64,000 nt of DNA, from NCBI RefSeq assembly GCF_030272615.1, contig NC_081408.1, positions 761,848,673 to 761,912,672 on the forward strand. The letters are read 5' to 3'. The translations under genes were made by a program, and so were the position numbers. The number at the start of each line of letters is the position of its first letter. Within the stretch, counting starts at the first letter, position 1. This stretch comes from Cryptomeria japonica (Eukaryota; Streptophyta; Pinopsida; Cupressales; Cupressaceae). The notes under the pieces are model-generated. The model had not been told where the DNA came from, did no database searches, and saw only the letters and a program-made list of their open reading frames with translations. Of this stretch, positions 42,074-53,590 are shown in pieces.

Positions 42074-44548
42074 CTACTCAAGTGTGCCTGAAGGGTCATT
42101 TCTTTGTTTAAGAGTATCCAGTATTGCTTCATGATCAACAATAGTCACTGCCCATAGCTCTTTGGTCTTCGGTTTTGCTTGATGCTTCAACAACTTGACA
42201 TTTGTAGCTATAATAAGGTGTGAATACATTATAATGGTTTTGTGTCTCTCATAGTCTTCAAATGCAGGTATGCCATTCTTTCTAATCATGTATGTTCGCA
42301 ACCAAGTTCCCACAACAACAACTGAACCTGTAGGATATGTGAACCCATCATCATCTATCACTGGTTGTGTTAGCTTTTGTTTTCCTTGTACACATCGTGC
42401 CAACCAATATTATGATCTCTCTTCATTCCCTTGCGGTGCAACAACTGAAAAAACATGTCCTAGTTGTACAAGATCTGATAGACGATCATACTCAAGTGAA
42501 CTTTCCATGTCATCGTTTGACAAGGATATTGTTTGAGATAAAGGAGTTAGATAGTGGGGAACCCACGTATCAACCCACTCACTTGACTCGCACTGATCCC
42601 AATCACACTGAAGACAACTCTGACAAAAACGAGCCAATGCTCATGTCCAAATGGTCCATGTACTTGCATTTGAGCTGAGAAATGAATGCATCTTTGAAGA
42701 ATCTTTAATTGTTTGACAATCCAATCTATCTCCCACTGTTCCCTCCTCAACCAACCAAAAGAATTTGCTCACTGCTGAATCAAGAGTACCTCCATGTGAC
42801 AATGCTTAACTACACCAATCAACAATAGAATGTGCATCAGAGAAATTTGCACCTGAAATCCTCAATTGCTCCTTAACTAGAGCTCTCTTCAAACATGCAC
42901 CTGCTCCATCATGCTCTCCCTTCCTATGCCCCGCCTAAAAAAAACACCAAATATGAGGTATACGCCTCTCCATGTGCATTCTACTCAACCAATAAAACAT
43001 ACGCACATTCTTGAATTGACCCGTATATTTATCTAACCATATTATATGTCGGTCAATTGCAATATCTCTCTCATGCAAGAACTCAAAAAAATTCTTGAAA
43101 GAATGTTGCACATACTCAGAGGAGTGTGATCTATCATCGCTCATATAAAAATGACACTCCTTGATTATCTTCCTGTCCTCTTCTGTACTATCAGGAGCAT
43201 GTCTATATGTAATGTGAACAAAAATAGCAATCTGGACTGAATTGTAGTACTGAGACTGTACCTCATTCTGTGGTTGCAATGTATAGTTCTCTGCAAAATC
43301 AACCACCGATACAATAGTGCAAATCAGGAAAGAGTTCTTACACATCCTTAACTATTGATCCAACCACTGAGACCTATGGGTGTGCCTTGCATACTTGTAG
43401 AAAATATTTTCCTTAAAATCCAAAATAAAATCAGCAATACTCACTTCTCTTGAGACTAATTCGCATCTAGAACCTTCACCTCCACTCTTCACTGTCTCGT
43501 ATCTTTTTTTCTCAACATAATTATTTCCAAACTCATATTCGCTGCCCTCATGAAAACATGAAACAAACTTTGACAACCCACCACATTCTGAGCACTTCTC
43601 ATTCAAACAATAATTTCTATAGAAATAGCAACCATCATCTCTAGGGCATAAAAATAGATCTTGCAAGTCTCTTGATGATCTCGGAAATAACATTGCACCA
43701 CACTCTTGCAATATCTCATTAGTATGCATCGTAGAACGAATATGACATAAAATTTCATGGTACATTGAAAATTCCACATGGTACTTGCAACAACAGGTAT
43801 TGCGAATCTTAAGAGGAACACAATAAAATGGTTTCAAAGATTCAAAGGCCCTTTGTGATATTTGCAAAGTTGGATGTAATTCACAAAAAATTTTGTACAA
43901 CATTGTTTGGCTTGATTCCAAGAAATGTTTGGGATGCGGTGTGCAGTCTCAGTTGCCGATTCTTAATTTCAAAACATCCTTTACATTGGGTGACACTCTA
44001 GAATTAGAGTGCCAAAATTGTTGAATCTCTTCCTTCACATTGTCAGTCAACTTTCTTTCATCCATGAGAGGGTCTTCATTTCTAAAGTAATTAGGTGTTA
44101 CATATGGTTCACTTGGTGAGGCAATTCCACCTTCAATGTTAAAGTTTTCCACATTTTCACCTCCTATGTCAAAATTTTCCACATGTTGAGAATTTTCATT
44201 ATCACTTTCAACATTTTCAAATTTTTCAATATTTTCACTTTCAAAATCTACATTTTCATTTTCAATAACTTGTGGCACATTTTCCACATGTTGAGCATTT
44301 TCATTATCACTTTCAACATTTTCAAAATTTTCAATATTTTCACTTTCAAAATCTACATTTTCATTTTCAATAACTTGTGGCACATTTTCAATTTCAATTT
44401 CCTCTTCAGTTGAAGTAACATTAGCAATATTTAACATACCTTGTCTTCGCCTCCTATGACATTCTCTATCTCTTTCTCTATACACTTCAACTTGGTCATT
44501 TGAAAGTTTTCTTTTGCGTTTAGACTTTCGACGACTACTACTCCCCAT
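42074..44548 (-). pseudogene. DDE-type transposase of a DNA transposon, six in-frame stops, no frameshift
   Basis: ATG 44548 (MGSSSRRKSKRKRKL) starts one continuous minus-strand frame of about 825 codons, ending TAG at 42074. Transposase would cut and join element ends. Seen in order: a basic nuclear-localisation-like start; two tandem acidic 35-residue repeats (NVPQVIENENVDFES); a Cys/His-rich region (LKPFYCVPLKIRN, CCCKYHVEF, then CPRDDGC and CSECGG); then a probable RNase H fold with DFAENY, HAPDSTEEDRKIIKECHF, RHIIWLDKYTGQFKN and GHRKGEHDGAGACLKRAL. These could hold the three acidic catalytic residues. Stops are at 43949 (TGA), 43352 (TAG), 42935 (TAG), 42806 (TAA), 42641 (TGA) and 42410 (TAA). 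I recall similar uncharacterised proteins in mosses and liverworts but cannot name the superfamily. No terminal inverted repeats were identified. Confidence 0.7.
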
Positions 44549-44900
44549 TTCCCTCCACACATATGCTCCTTCATGATTGACAATGTAAGTTTTCACTTTA
44601 AGAATCTCCCAAAAGCACTAATTTGTCTCTAGCTGTTTGCAACCCCGTGATCGTCAACAGAAAACATAGGACCCAGACTGTCGGCCCTTGGAATCAACAG
44701 AATGGCCCACAAACCCTTTTTTTTTTTGGTTTTCAGTACCAAAATTGGATATCTAATAAAATCCAATATCTGATTTTAGTACAAAAATATGTGGTCCCCC
44801 CAAAAAATTCCCGTTGCCGCCATTTATGAACTAAACTGCCACATGGCAGAAATCCGATATCTGATTAAATCGGATATCGGATTTTATTGGTCATATTTTA

Positions 44901-44991
44901 GAGAGAGAGAGAGGAGGAGAGAGAGAGAGAGAGAGAGAGGAGGAGGAGAGAGAGAGAGGAGGAGAGGGAGAGAGAGAGAGAGGAGGAGAGG

Positions 44992-45016
<25 letters not shown>
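44901..45016 (+). repeat. GA-rich microsatellite
   Basis: About 115 bp of GA and GGA units inside the left arm of the fold-back element. Confidence 0.95.
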
Positions 45017-45023
<7 letters not shown>

Positions 45024-46833
45024 CCCCTAACGACATGATTTGGTGTCTTAAGGGGTCTGATGGTGTCGTTAGGGGTCATATGGTGTCCATAGGGGTCATA
45101 TGGTGTCCCATGAACCCTTATGACCTCTTAGGACACCATATGACCCCTAATGACACCATATTGGGTCGCTTTGGGTCATATTGTGTCCTACGGGGTCATA
45201 TTGTGTCGTAAGGGGTCCTATGGTGTCCCAAGACACCATATGACCCCTATGGACACCATATGACCCCTAATGACACCATAGGACCCCTTAAGACACCAAA
45301 TCATGTCGCTAGGGGTCATATTGTATCCTACGACCCCGTACAACACAATATGATCCCTAACGACATGATTTGGTGTCTTAAGGGGTCCTATGGTGTCGTT
45401 AGGGGTCCTATGGTGTCCATAGGGGTCATATAGTGTCTTGGGACACCATAGGACCCCTTAAGACAAAATATGACCCCTAACGACACAATATGACCCAAAG
45501 CGACCCAATATGGTGTCATTAGGGGTCATATGGTGTCCTAAGAGGTCATAAGGGTTCATGGGACACCATATGACCCCTATGGACACCATAGGACCCCTTA
45601 AGACACCAAATCATGTCGTTAGGGGTCATATTGTGTCCTACGACCCCGTAGGACACAATATGACCCCTAACAACATGATTTGGTGTCTTAAGAGGTCCTA
45701 TGGTGTCGTTAGGGGTCCTATGGTGTCCATAGGGGTCATATGGTGTCTTGGGACACCATAGGACCCCTTAAGACACAATATGACCCGTAACGATACAATA
45801 TGACCCAAAGCGACCCAATATGGTGTCATTAGGGATCATATGGTGTCCTAAGAGGTCATAAGGGTTCATGGGACACCATATGACCCCTATGGACACCATA
45901 TGACCCCTAACGAAACCATTAGACCCCTTAAGACACCAAATCATGTTGTTAGGGGTCATATTGTGTCCTACGACCCCATAAGACACAATATGACCCCTAA
46001 TGTTATGATTTGGTGTCTTAAGGGGTCCTATGGTGTCGTTAGGGATCATATGGTGTCTTGTGACAGCATAAGACCCCGTCATATTGTGTCATACGACCCC
46101 GTAAGACATAATATGACCCCTAACGACATGATTTGGTGTCTTCAGGGGTTCTATGGTGTCGTTAGGGGTCATATGGTGTCCATAGGGGTCATATGGTGTC
46201 TTGGGAAACCATAGGACCCCTTAGGACACAATATGACCCCTAACGACATGATTTGGTGTCTTAAGGGGTCTGATGGTGTCGTTAGGGGTCATATGGTGTC
46301 CATAGGGGTCATATGGTGTCCCATGAACCCTTATGACCTCTTAGGACACCATATGACCCCTAATGACACCATATTGGGTCACTTTGGGTCATATTGTGTC
46401 CTAAGGGGTCATATTGTGTCCTAAGGGATCCTATGGTGTCCCAAGACACCATATGACCCCTACGGACACCATATGACCCCTAACGACACCATAGGACCCC
46501 TTAAGACACCAAATCATGTCGTTAGGGGTCATATGGTGTCCTAAGGGGTCATAGACCACAATATGACCCCTTAGGACATAATATGACCCAAAGCGACCCA
46601 ATATGGTGTCATTAGGGGTCATATGGTGTCCTAAGAGGTCATAAGGGTTCATGGGACACCATATCACATAACTATCATTAGGGGTCATAGTTATGGGTCA
46701 TAAGACACAATATGACCCCTAACGACTTGATTTGGTGTCTTAAGGGGTCCTATGGTGTCCCAAGACACCATATGACCCCTAACGACACCATAGGTCCCCT
46801 TAAGACACCAAATTGTGTCGTTAGGGGTCATAT
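45017..46833. repeat. Hierarchical palindromic satellite of 10-bp modules
   Basis: The pattern alternates GGTGTCnnnn and GGGGTCnTAT (or the complements GACACC and GACCCC) at 10-bp steps, so most 20-bp windows are near copies. Modules are arranged in long palindromes. One, centred near 45340, has arms of about 105 bp (from CCCAAGACACCATATGACCC at 45232 to its inverse ending near 45450). Related palindromes follow up to 46830. Confidence 0.88.

Positions 46834-46877
<44 letters not shown>
46834..46877 (-). repeat. CT microsatellite, inverted partner of the GA repeat
   Basis: About 22 CT units inside the right arm of the fold-back element. Confidence 0.95.
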
Positions 46878-46880
<3 letters not shown>

Positions 46881-47005
46881 AAAATATGACTAATAAAATC
46901 TTATATCCGATTTAATCGGATATCAGATTTCTGCCATGTGGCAGTTTACTTCATAAATGGCGGCAAAGGGAAATTCATTGGGGACCGCAAATTTTTGTAC
47001 TCAAA

Positions 47006-48914
47006 TTTTCAAATTTCAAATTTCGGCTCGGGAATGCTTTGGTATTAGGCTTGGAAGTTACAAGCTTGGAAAGTCAACTGAAAAAACGTGTTTTTCAGTA
47101 TTCCCTGGTTTTCCAGACTTTACACTGGTGGCGGACGACTTTTTTTGTAGCCAAAATTGATAAAACGAAAAGGGTTTTTTAAGGACGTTCCCAAGTTTCC
47201 AACAATATAAGGCTTGTCTTATTTCGACTTTAGTAAATAATTATTATTTATTTTCTAATTGAATTCTGACAATAGTCCTGATTGATATACTGATTGAAAA
47301 ATACTCATAACTTTCAAACGGTATAACATTTTTTGAAACCGAAACATGCGTCACATCCTATGCTTCATCTACTATAGGGAAAAATTAAAAAAAAAAAAAT
47401 TTCATAAGGTTTTGACCAAGTTAAGGTGGTCAGATGTAGGAGTTTCTGAATTTATGAAAAGCTGTAGTAAAAAAATCATAAATAATTATTTAATTCATAA
47501 AAAATTAAAAAAAATATGTGTCACATCCGGACATGAGTCTAATACTTATATTAAAAATATTATAAAAAAATATTAAGATTTGATTTTGATTAGGGTGGTC
47601 AGACATACGTCTACTTCTTATTTTTTTCCTGAAATTTTAGTACCACTGCATTGAAATTTGAAATTTTCATCAAATAGGATTTTTTTTTCCAAAAAACAAC
47701 TAGTAGCTTAGAAACTACATTCAATTTTCTATATATTCTCTTCTTACATATTTTAAAAATAATGTTCACAACTTATTCAAATTTTCATGTCAAGTTGCAT
47801 AACTTTGATTTTTCTGAAATTTCATTGCCACTTAAGGGCCTGTTTTGGCACACCATGATCCTGCACATACCCTAGGGTTTGAATTTACCGATGCCTCCAT
47901 AACCCTACACAACAATCTTCAAACATCCCACCCACCCGTGGGCTACGATACTTCCTCCCTGCACATGAAAAAACCCGCATGTTAACAGGCGATAACAATA
48001 TACCCATACAACTCGCATTATGCATGCGGTCGGCTTTTGTCCTCCCCTTCGGAGCCACAAATATTTTAACAATGCATACCTATAACTCCAATGGAAGCGC
48101 AACTCCTTCACTTAGTGATTCAACCAGAGACATTGTGATGCCACGATCGACATGGATTACTTCGAATATTTTACCCTCCACTGCGTTAAGAGTTCTGCAT
48201 GCAACTCCCGTATGAAATATATCCAAAATTTTTGCGAAATCGAGTTTCCATTCAAAATTGAAAAAACAATATTGAAAACTGTGCCCATAACACGTGACAT
48301 CCGATGTTAGTCACCTCGTGGATGCAATAAAGCCGGTTACCAAAAATGTTAACCGCATGGCTAACGGTATGTTAACCGCCTTGCCCGATGTAACCGTCGC
48401 ATCGCCGTGACATCGGTCGGGAAAATGTTAACCACGAGAAAGCTTTCCGTCAAACGCAAAAAGGCAACATCATCCACGCCGTCGCCGCGACAAATACCTC
48501 CATGTCATCTGTAGGTCCCAGGCACGTCGGTCTCATGGACATTTCGTACTTGAATGGTATGCCTTTGACATCATGTAGAGGCATGCCGTTTTGGAGCAAA
48601 AATAGCTACAACCATATATGGTGGCCATAGCCACCGAATTTGTCTACTGTCAGACGCTTGAAAAGAAAATTGTCAAATCTTACGCTGGTGTTTTTTTTAT
48701 GTTGTCGAAAAAAGTTGAACCACTATCTAAATTCATATTTGTACTCTGTAATTAATGATGTCATCATGGATTCTTCATGGTGAAACTCATTTACTGGTCA
48801 TGTTCATTATACACAACGTATAATAAGAGTAGTTACGTGTAAACTTCCATGCATACACTGTAAAATGTTAAATCTACTTAACACAGTTCGTGAGGAATGA
48901 ATTAATGAGATGCG
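47006..48914. other. Non-coding stretch
   Basis: I see no recognisable gene. 47340-47830 is AT-rich. 48290-48560 is unusually GC-rich for the window and repeats GTTAACCG words. The short frame at 47979-48215 has no family resemblance. Confidence 0.4.
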
Positions 48915-49072
48915 TATATTCTGGTTCCAAAATGACAGTACGGATTGACTAACACACGTGTTAGTCGAGCGTTTTACATCGTCGATTTTGCAATAAATGA
49001 CTGCGATTAACTAACACGTCGCTATCACACTATACGAAAGGTTTATTTTGGAGCCAGAATAGCTTCGACCAT
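48915..49072 (+). mobile_element. MITE-like unit, copy A
   Basis: It starts TATTCTGGTTCCAAAATGAC and ends TTTTGGAGCCAGAATA, an inverted pair. The interior has GACTAACACACGTGTTAGTC (nearly palindromic), CGATTTTGCAATAAATGAC and TAACACGTCGCTATCACAC. Confidence 0.7.
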
Positions 49073-49116
49073 ATTCAGTCTACGGAATGCAAGGATATAA
49101 ATCTTGAAGGACGCAC

Positions 49117-49266
49117 CTATTATGGCTCCAAAACGACAGTACGGATTGACTAACATGCGTGTTAGTTGCACGTTTTACTCTGTCGATTTTGCAATAAACG
49201 ACTGTGATTGACTAACACGTCGCTATCACATTGTACTAAAGATCCCTTTGTAACCAGAATAGCTGC
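49117..49266 (+). mobile_element. MITE-like unit, copy B
   Basis: TATTATGGCTCCAAAACGAC to TTGTAACCAGAATAG, with the same interior order as copy A and an intact ATTGACTAACACGTCG. This copy shows the unoccupied form of the site that is split in copy C. Confidence 0.7.
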
Positions 49267-49394
49267 TACCAATCTTGAAAGATCTCTCTTGTTTCATGGA
49301 CTCGATTTTCACATCACTTTCTAGGGTCCAATCGTCTCATCAGCCAAAGATGAGCTTACAGTTCGTAGATCACCCGTTCGCCTCGAAACAAACA

Positions 49395-50712
49395 GACGCG
49401 TCTATTCTGGCTCTAAAACGACAGTACGGATTGACTAACACGCGTGTTAGTCACGCATTTTACACCGACGATTTTGCAATAAACGGCTGCGATTGGGGTG
49501 GGTGCAAGAAGTTGAGTCCCACTTTTGGGCAAAAAGTGGAAGTGTTTTCCCTATTTTTCAATTTTTTTGTCTATTGATGTCAAAATTTGAGGTACTTAGA
49601 GTTTGAATCTGGAAAACTTTAGTAATAGAAAATTTAGTGCTCGGAGTCTAATTTTCAAATATGTAATTTATTTCAATACCCACATGGTAGAAATTGCTTT
49701 TTCGTAGGCATATTTAAAAACCACTTTTTCAAAATGCCTATTTCAGGACCATACCACACGTGTTTGGCCACCATATTTTGATGTAAATAAAAGAATGTTT
49801 GCAAATCCTTCTGAGAAAAGATACCTAATACACCAAATATTGATGAGAATATTTTTCTTATTTTTTATTGAATATATTTTTTTTAATTAATTTTTAATTG
49901 ACTATAAAGTACATTTTCAAAACATCTGGTGTACGACCACCATAATTTGATGAAATTTCATATTTTATAAGTTTTTTTTAAAAATCTTTAAAAGAATTGT
50001 ATGTAGATTGATGTCATATAATTTATTTTCAAAAAAAGCTAAAAACAAAAAAGTTATTAAAGTTTTACTAAACCTCACTATTTTACATTTAGGTACCACT
50101 TTTGATTAATAAATAATGCAAAAATAGTAAAACTAATCATATCACTATGAAATTTACATTTTTGAAATTAGGACACTGAGAACTCTAATGGGTTTTTGTT
50201 TCATCAAAAAATACGATCAAGAAGACCTTAAAAAATTACGACAAGGTAGAAATCTTGTATTCCAGTGCCTTAGCCATTTTTTTGGAGGTCCAAGCATAGG
50301 CTTGGTCCCACCAAGTCTAACCCGAAGCCAAAACCGAGGCATAGGTGTGTTTCCCACTCCATCTTTTATGAAACAGGCGCCTGTTATTTAAAATTCAAAA
50401 AACGGGCACCCATTTTGAAATTTATAGCACTTTTAGAAAAGGGTGCCCATTTTTAGAAATGTGTGCCCGTTTCTAAAAATCATGCACCCGTTTCTCTACG
50501 ATGGTCCGATCCTAAACGAGCACCCGTTTTATTTTTATGGGTTGGGGCTCCGAAGCTAAATGGGTGCCTATTTCTTAAAAAACGGGCACTCGTTTCTAGC
50601 GGCAAACTTTTTTGCTCCCAGACTTCCGCGGAATTGGGACCCAACTTCTTGCACCCACCCATTGACTAACTTTTCGCTAACATGCTGTCCGAAAAGTCTG
50701 TTTTGAAACCAT
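49395..50712 (+). mobile_element. MITE-like unit, copy C, split by another transposon
   Basis: The left part 49395-49495 (TATTCTGGCTCTAAAACGAC, palindrome GACTAACACGCGTGTTAGTC at about 49432, CGATTTTGCAATAAACGGC) continues after the insertion as ATTGACTAACTTTTCGCTAA to AAACCATAATAGC near 50712. Confidence 0.7.
49496..50660. mobile_element. 1,165-bp non-autonomous TIR transposon, ATTG target duplication
   Basis: The left end GGGTGGGTGCAAGAAGTTG and the following (A)GTCCCA are matched by the reverse complement of the right end (GGGTGGGTGCAAGAAGTTG, (G)GTCCCA). This gives 26-bp inverted ends with one mismatch. ATTG flanks both sides (49492-49495 and 50661-50664), while the homologous MITE copy B has a single ATTG. 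The interior has no transposase. Between 50350 and 50600 it has about eight GGGTGCCCGTTT-like words in both orientations. The superfamily is unknown; a 4-bp duplication that is not TTAA is uncommon. Confidence 0.8.
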
Positions 50713-52309
50713 AATAGCTTCAGCCAAAACAGACAATCTATTTTCAGACATTTTCTGAGGGATATATTCCGAGGCGATACATGATTAGATTGTGCTTGAT
50801 GTCATTTTCGACTGTTCTTTGCATTCTGTAAAAAACATTTAGGGCACGAAAAGCCAGCGCAACATTTATGTAATGAACATATGGAGACATAAACCAACAC
50901 ATCATTTAATGCAATGAGCAGTTCTTGGCTTCAAGTCTGGAAACCATTTTAAAGGCATTTAATGCAAATTTTTGAGAGCAAATGATAAATTAAAATTCCA
51001 CTGGAAAAGAAAATTAAATGCACTAAGGATATAGTTTTGGCCATGGCCACCGACTCCAAACGACACCACCTCAAATGGCATTATATGCATACAGATACTC
51101 ATGTACAGATCAAATATCAAATGGCTAGAGAAGATATAAGCTTTTCAGTAGCAATACACATGTACAGATCAAATATCAAATATTTGTACCATTTATTAAA
51201 TTTTAAGATTCTATTATTTGTTTAATTATTTACTATAGGTAAATTATAGAGAAAATAATTCATTTCTATTATATTTGTGATGGATTCAATTTTCATTAGT
51301 TTAGAGATTTTTCTTTAACATTTGCCTTTTGTCTTTTTACATATATTATTTCTAAAATAGAGAATGAGTTTTATCTTTAAAATGAACTGTTTGTGTTTTT
51401 ACTAATTTAAATTCATTCTTTTAATTTATCTTATTAATTCAACTATTTTGAAATGTAAATTAAAATTAATGTACTAATTTAAATTAATGTATATAGAAGA
51501 GTTGTTTTTATTATTTAGATAATTATTTTATTTTAATTTTAAATTATTAAATATTTTAATATTATTTTTTTAATAGTATTTTTATTATACTTGAAAATTA
51601 TTTTATTTGATAATTGAGAACTTTTCTAATATTTAACATTGTCTATTTTATTTTCTAATGAAAAATTTAATTTTACTTGAAAAGTAATTATTCACTAATA
51701 CTTTTCTTTTGTTTTTAGTGTAATATTTTGAATACATCTAAATGATATTACTTTTATTTATTTTTACGATAGGACTAATATCCAAAACTAGAACTTCAAT
51801 ACAACATAACTTTAATTCTATTAAAAAGTATGTTTTTAAGTTACAAGATTTTTTATTTACTCAAGACTATTTTACTTGTTTTTAATTTATTTTTACTTAA
51901 AAAATTACTTTTATTTATTTACAAGATTGCTCAACACAAAATCAAGTTATAGGTATTAAGTTTTTTCATTTACTCATACTCTTTTTTATTTTAAAAAATT
52001 ACTTCTTTTTATTTACAACTTTAATGAGCTTCAAAAATCATTTTCAATTTTGTCATTATAGAAGATTAGTAATGTACATTTAGTTTTGCGCATGTATTTT
52101 TTCTTATCACTAGCTCAAAATTTAGTATGATTTTTCAAATTGTGCCAATTGTATATAAGATATTGTGACGACCATCAACAAATGTATTGACATAACGAAT
52201 CTCTTAAGTTAATAATTTTCATGTGTCTTAAAATAGTTTTGTATTACAATTTTTTCACATGTAGTTTTGTATATCTTGCTATCGGCGTAACCATTGCACC
52301 TTGTTAGGG
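50713..52309. other. AT-rich non-coding stretch
   Basis: From 51180 to 52250 the sequence is mostly A and T with no open frame of note. A duplicated ATGTACAGATCAAATATCAA occurs at about 51101 and 51161. Confidence 0.5.
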
Positions 52310-52895
52310 TGCAAGTGCTAGTTCTAACCCTAATTTAACTCTAACACTAACCCTAACTATAATTAAACCCTAACCTTAACAATATCTCAAATCTAGACCT
52401 ACTTGAACCCTAACGCTAACCAAATCTTATAATAATTAAAACCTAACCATAAACTAAACCTAAACTTACATCTAATCCTAGAATTAAACCCTACCTACAA
52501 TTTCAACCCTAATTTGACCATAATTGAACCCTTACTCTAAACTGAACCCCAACCCTAATTGAACTGTAACACTAACTATTATTAAACACTTACCATATGT
52601 AATCAAACCCTAACCTTGACAATATCCCTAATCTAGACCTAATTGAACCCTGAGTATAATGGTAACTCTATCCCTAATTTAACCCTAAACTAATTGTAAT
52701 ACTAACTGCATTCATGATTAAATCCTAGCCCTAGCCCTAGCCCTAACCCTAACATTAATTCCAATTGAATATCAATCCTTACCTCAATCATTGTCCTAGA
52801 ATACTAACCCTAATATTAGCATAAACTTAACCCTAAACCTAAACATACCATAATTGAAATCTAACCATAACCTAACCTTAATTAAACCCTTACCC
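52310..52895. repeat. Degenerate telomere-like repeat (AACCCTAA words)
   Basis: About 580 bp in which CCCTAA or close variants recur at irregular 10-40-bp spacing (for example CTAACCCTAACTATAATTAA, CCCTAGCCCTAGCCCTAACC near 52730). Plant telomeres are CCCTAAA on this strand, so this is compatible with an old interstitial telomeric tract or a telomere-like minisatellite. Confidence 0.6.
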
Positions 52896-53307
52896 TAAAT
52901 TGCTTCTTTATATTTTACGACGTATAAAATGCAAGTTGAAGTAGAATGTCAGATCTTCATTTACGACATTCATAGCCAATCTCTCAGACATAAAGAAGAA
53001 AACATATGACATTTATTGTGTTGTAATCATAGGATCTCAAGCTAAATCTTGCTTCGTCATTCTACTATTAAGGAAAGCTTTTAGTACACCTATCTCCTTA
53101 CAATCTATTAATGAAGTTGGGCTTATGAAGTAATGAAATTCAGATGGGCATCACACTGTCAAATATCCACCATACACTTCGTTGTTGGGATGTGCATCAC
53201 AAATGATCTATTTTTATAATCGGACCTGTAGAATGTATGTTTACTTCACCGTCATTCTTAGTCCCATAACCACCACTTTTAGTTTGGTAAATAACATTAG
53301 AATATTT

Positions 53308-53310
<3 letters not shown>

Positions 53311-53352
<42 letters not shown>
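53311..53352. repeat. TA microsatellite
   Basis: About 20 TA units, followed by CATATATACA words to about 53390. Tyr/Ile-repeat frames over it are artefacts. Confidence 0.95.
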
Positions 53353-53357
<5 letters not shown>

Positions 53358-53394
53358 TACATATATATACACATATATGTACATGTGTATGTAT

Positions 53395-53590
53395 AACCTT
53401 CCAACTGGTAGGTGGTGACTAGCACAACATAAAACTGCTTGGGACGCTCATGGGACAAAAGGTCATTATCGGCACTCACATTTTTTGCTTCGGCGTCAGT
53501 CTTTCTTCTCGTAAATTTGGCATCTCCCTTCTCCATGTCCATTCGCTTCCTATTTGCTAAAGCATGCACCGAGGGCTGTTGCGACATGTT
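53395..53590 (-). pseudogene. Possible coding remnant, unknown
   Basis: The minus strand reads MSQQPSVHALANRKRMDMEK, then GDAKFTRRKTDAEAKNVSAD and NDLLSHERPKQFYVVLVTTY, before running into a microsatellite. The composition is protein-like, charged and without stops. The start (ATG near 53588) is plausible, but I know no family. It could be an exon remnant or chance. Confidence 0.25.

Larger units (their letters stand above)
44768..47005. mobile_element. Fold-back element with long terminal inverted repeats and 10-bp modular interior
   Basis: The left arm, about 44768-44905 (GTACAAAAATATGTGGTCCC, TGCCGCCATTTATGAACTAA, ACTGCCACATGGCAGAAATC, AAATCGGATATCGG, GGTCATATTTTA), recurs inverted at about 46870-47005 with few changes. 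Inside the arms are GA (left, 44901-45016) and CT (right, 46834-46877) microsatellites, again inverted. Everything between is made of 10-bp words in both orientations. No gene is inside. Short open frames (for example 45558-45761, 45768-46082, 45900-46214) only reflect the repeat. It is non-autonomous, and mobilisation is inferred. Confidence 0.8.

Noticed and set aside
42547-42750. 67-codon minus-strand frame overlapping the transposase
   Set aside because: It lies in a different frame from the continuous transposase reading and has no family resemblance.
44789-46688. Several 60-140-codon open frames inside the fold-back element
   Set aside because: All follow from the 10-bp repeat or the GA/CT microsatellites, and appear on both strands with the same words.
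47979-48215. 78-codon plus-strand frame in a GC-richer patch
   Set aside because: No recognisable domain, no neighbouring coding evidence, and the surroundings look like repeat DNA.
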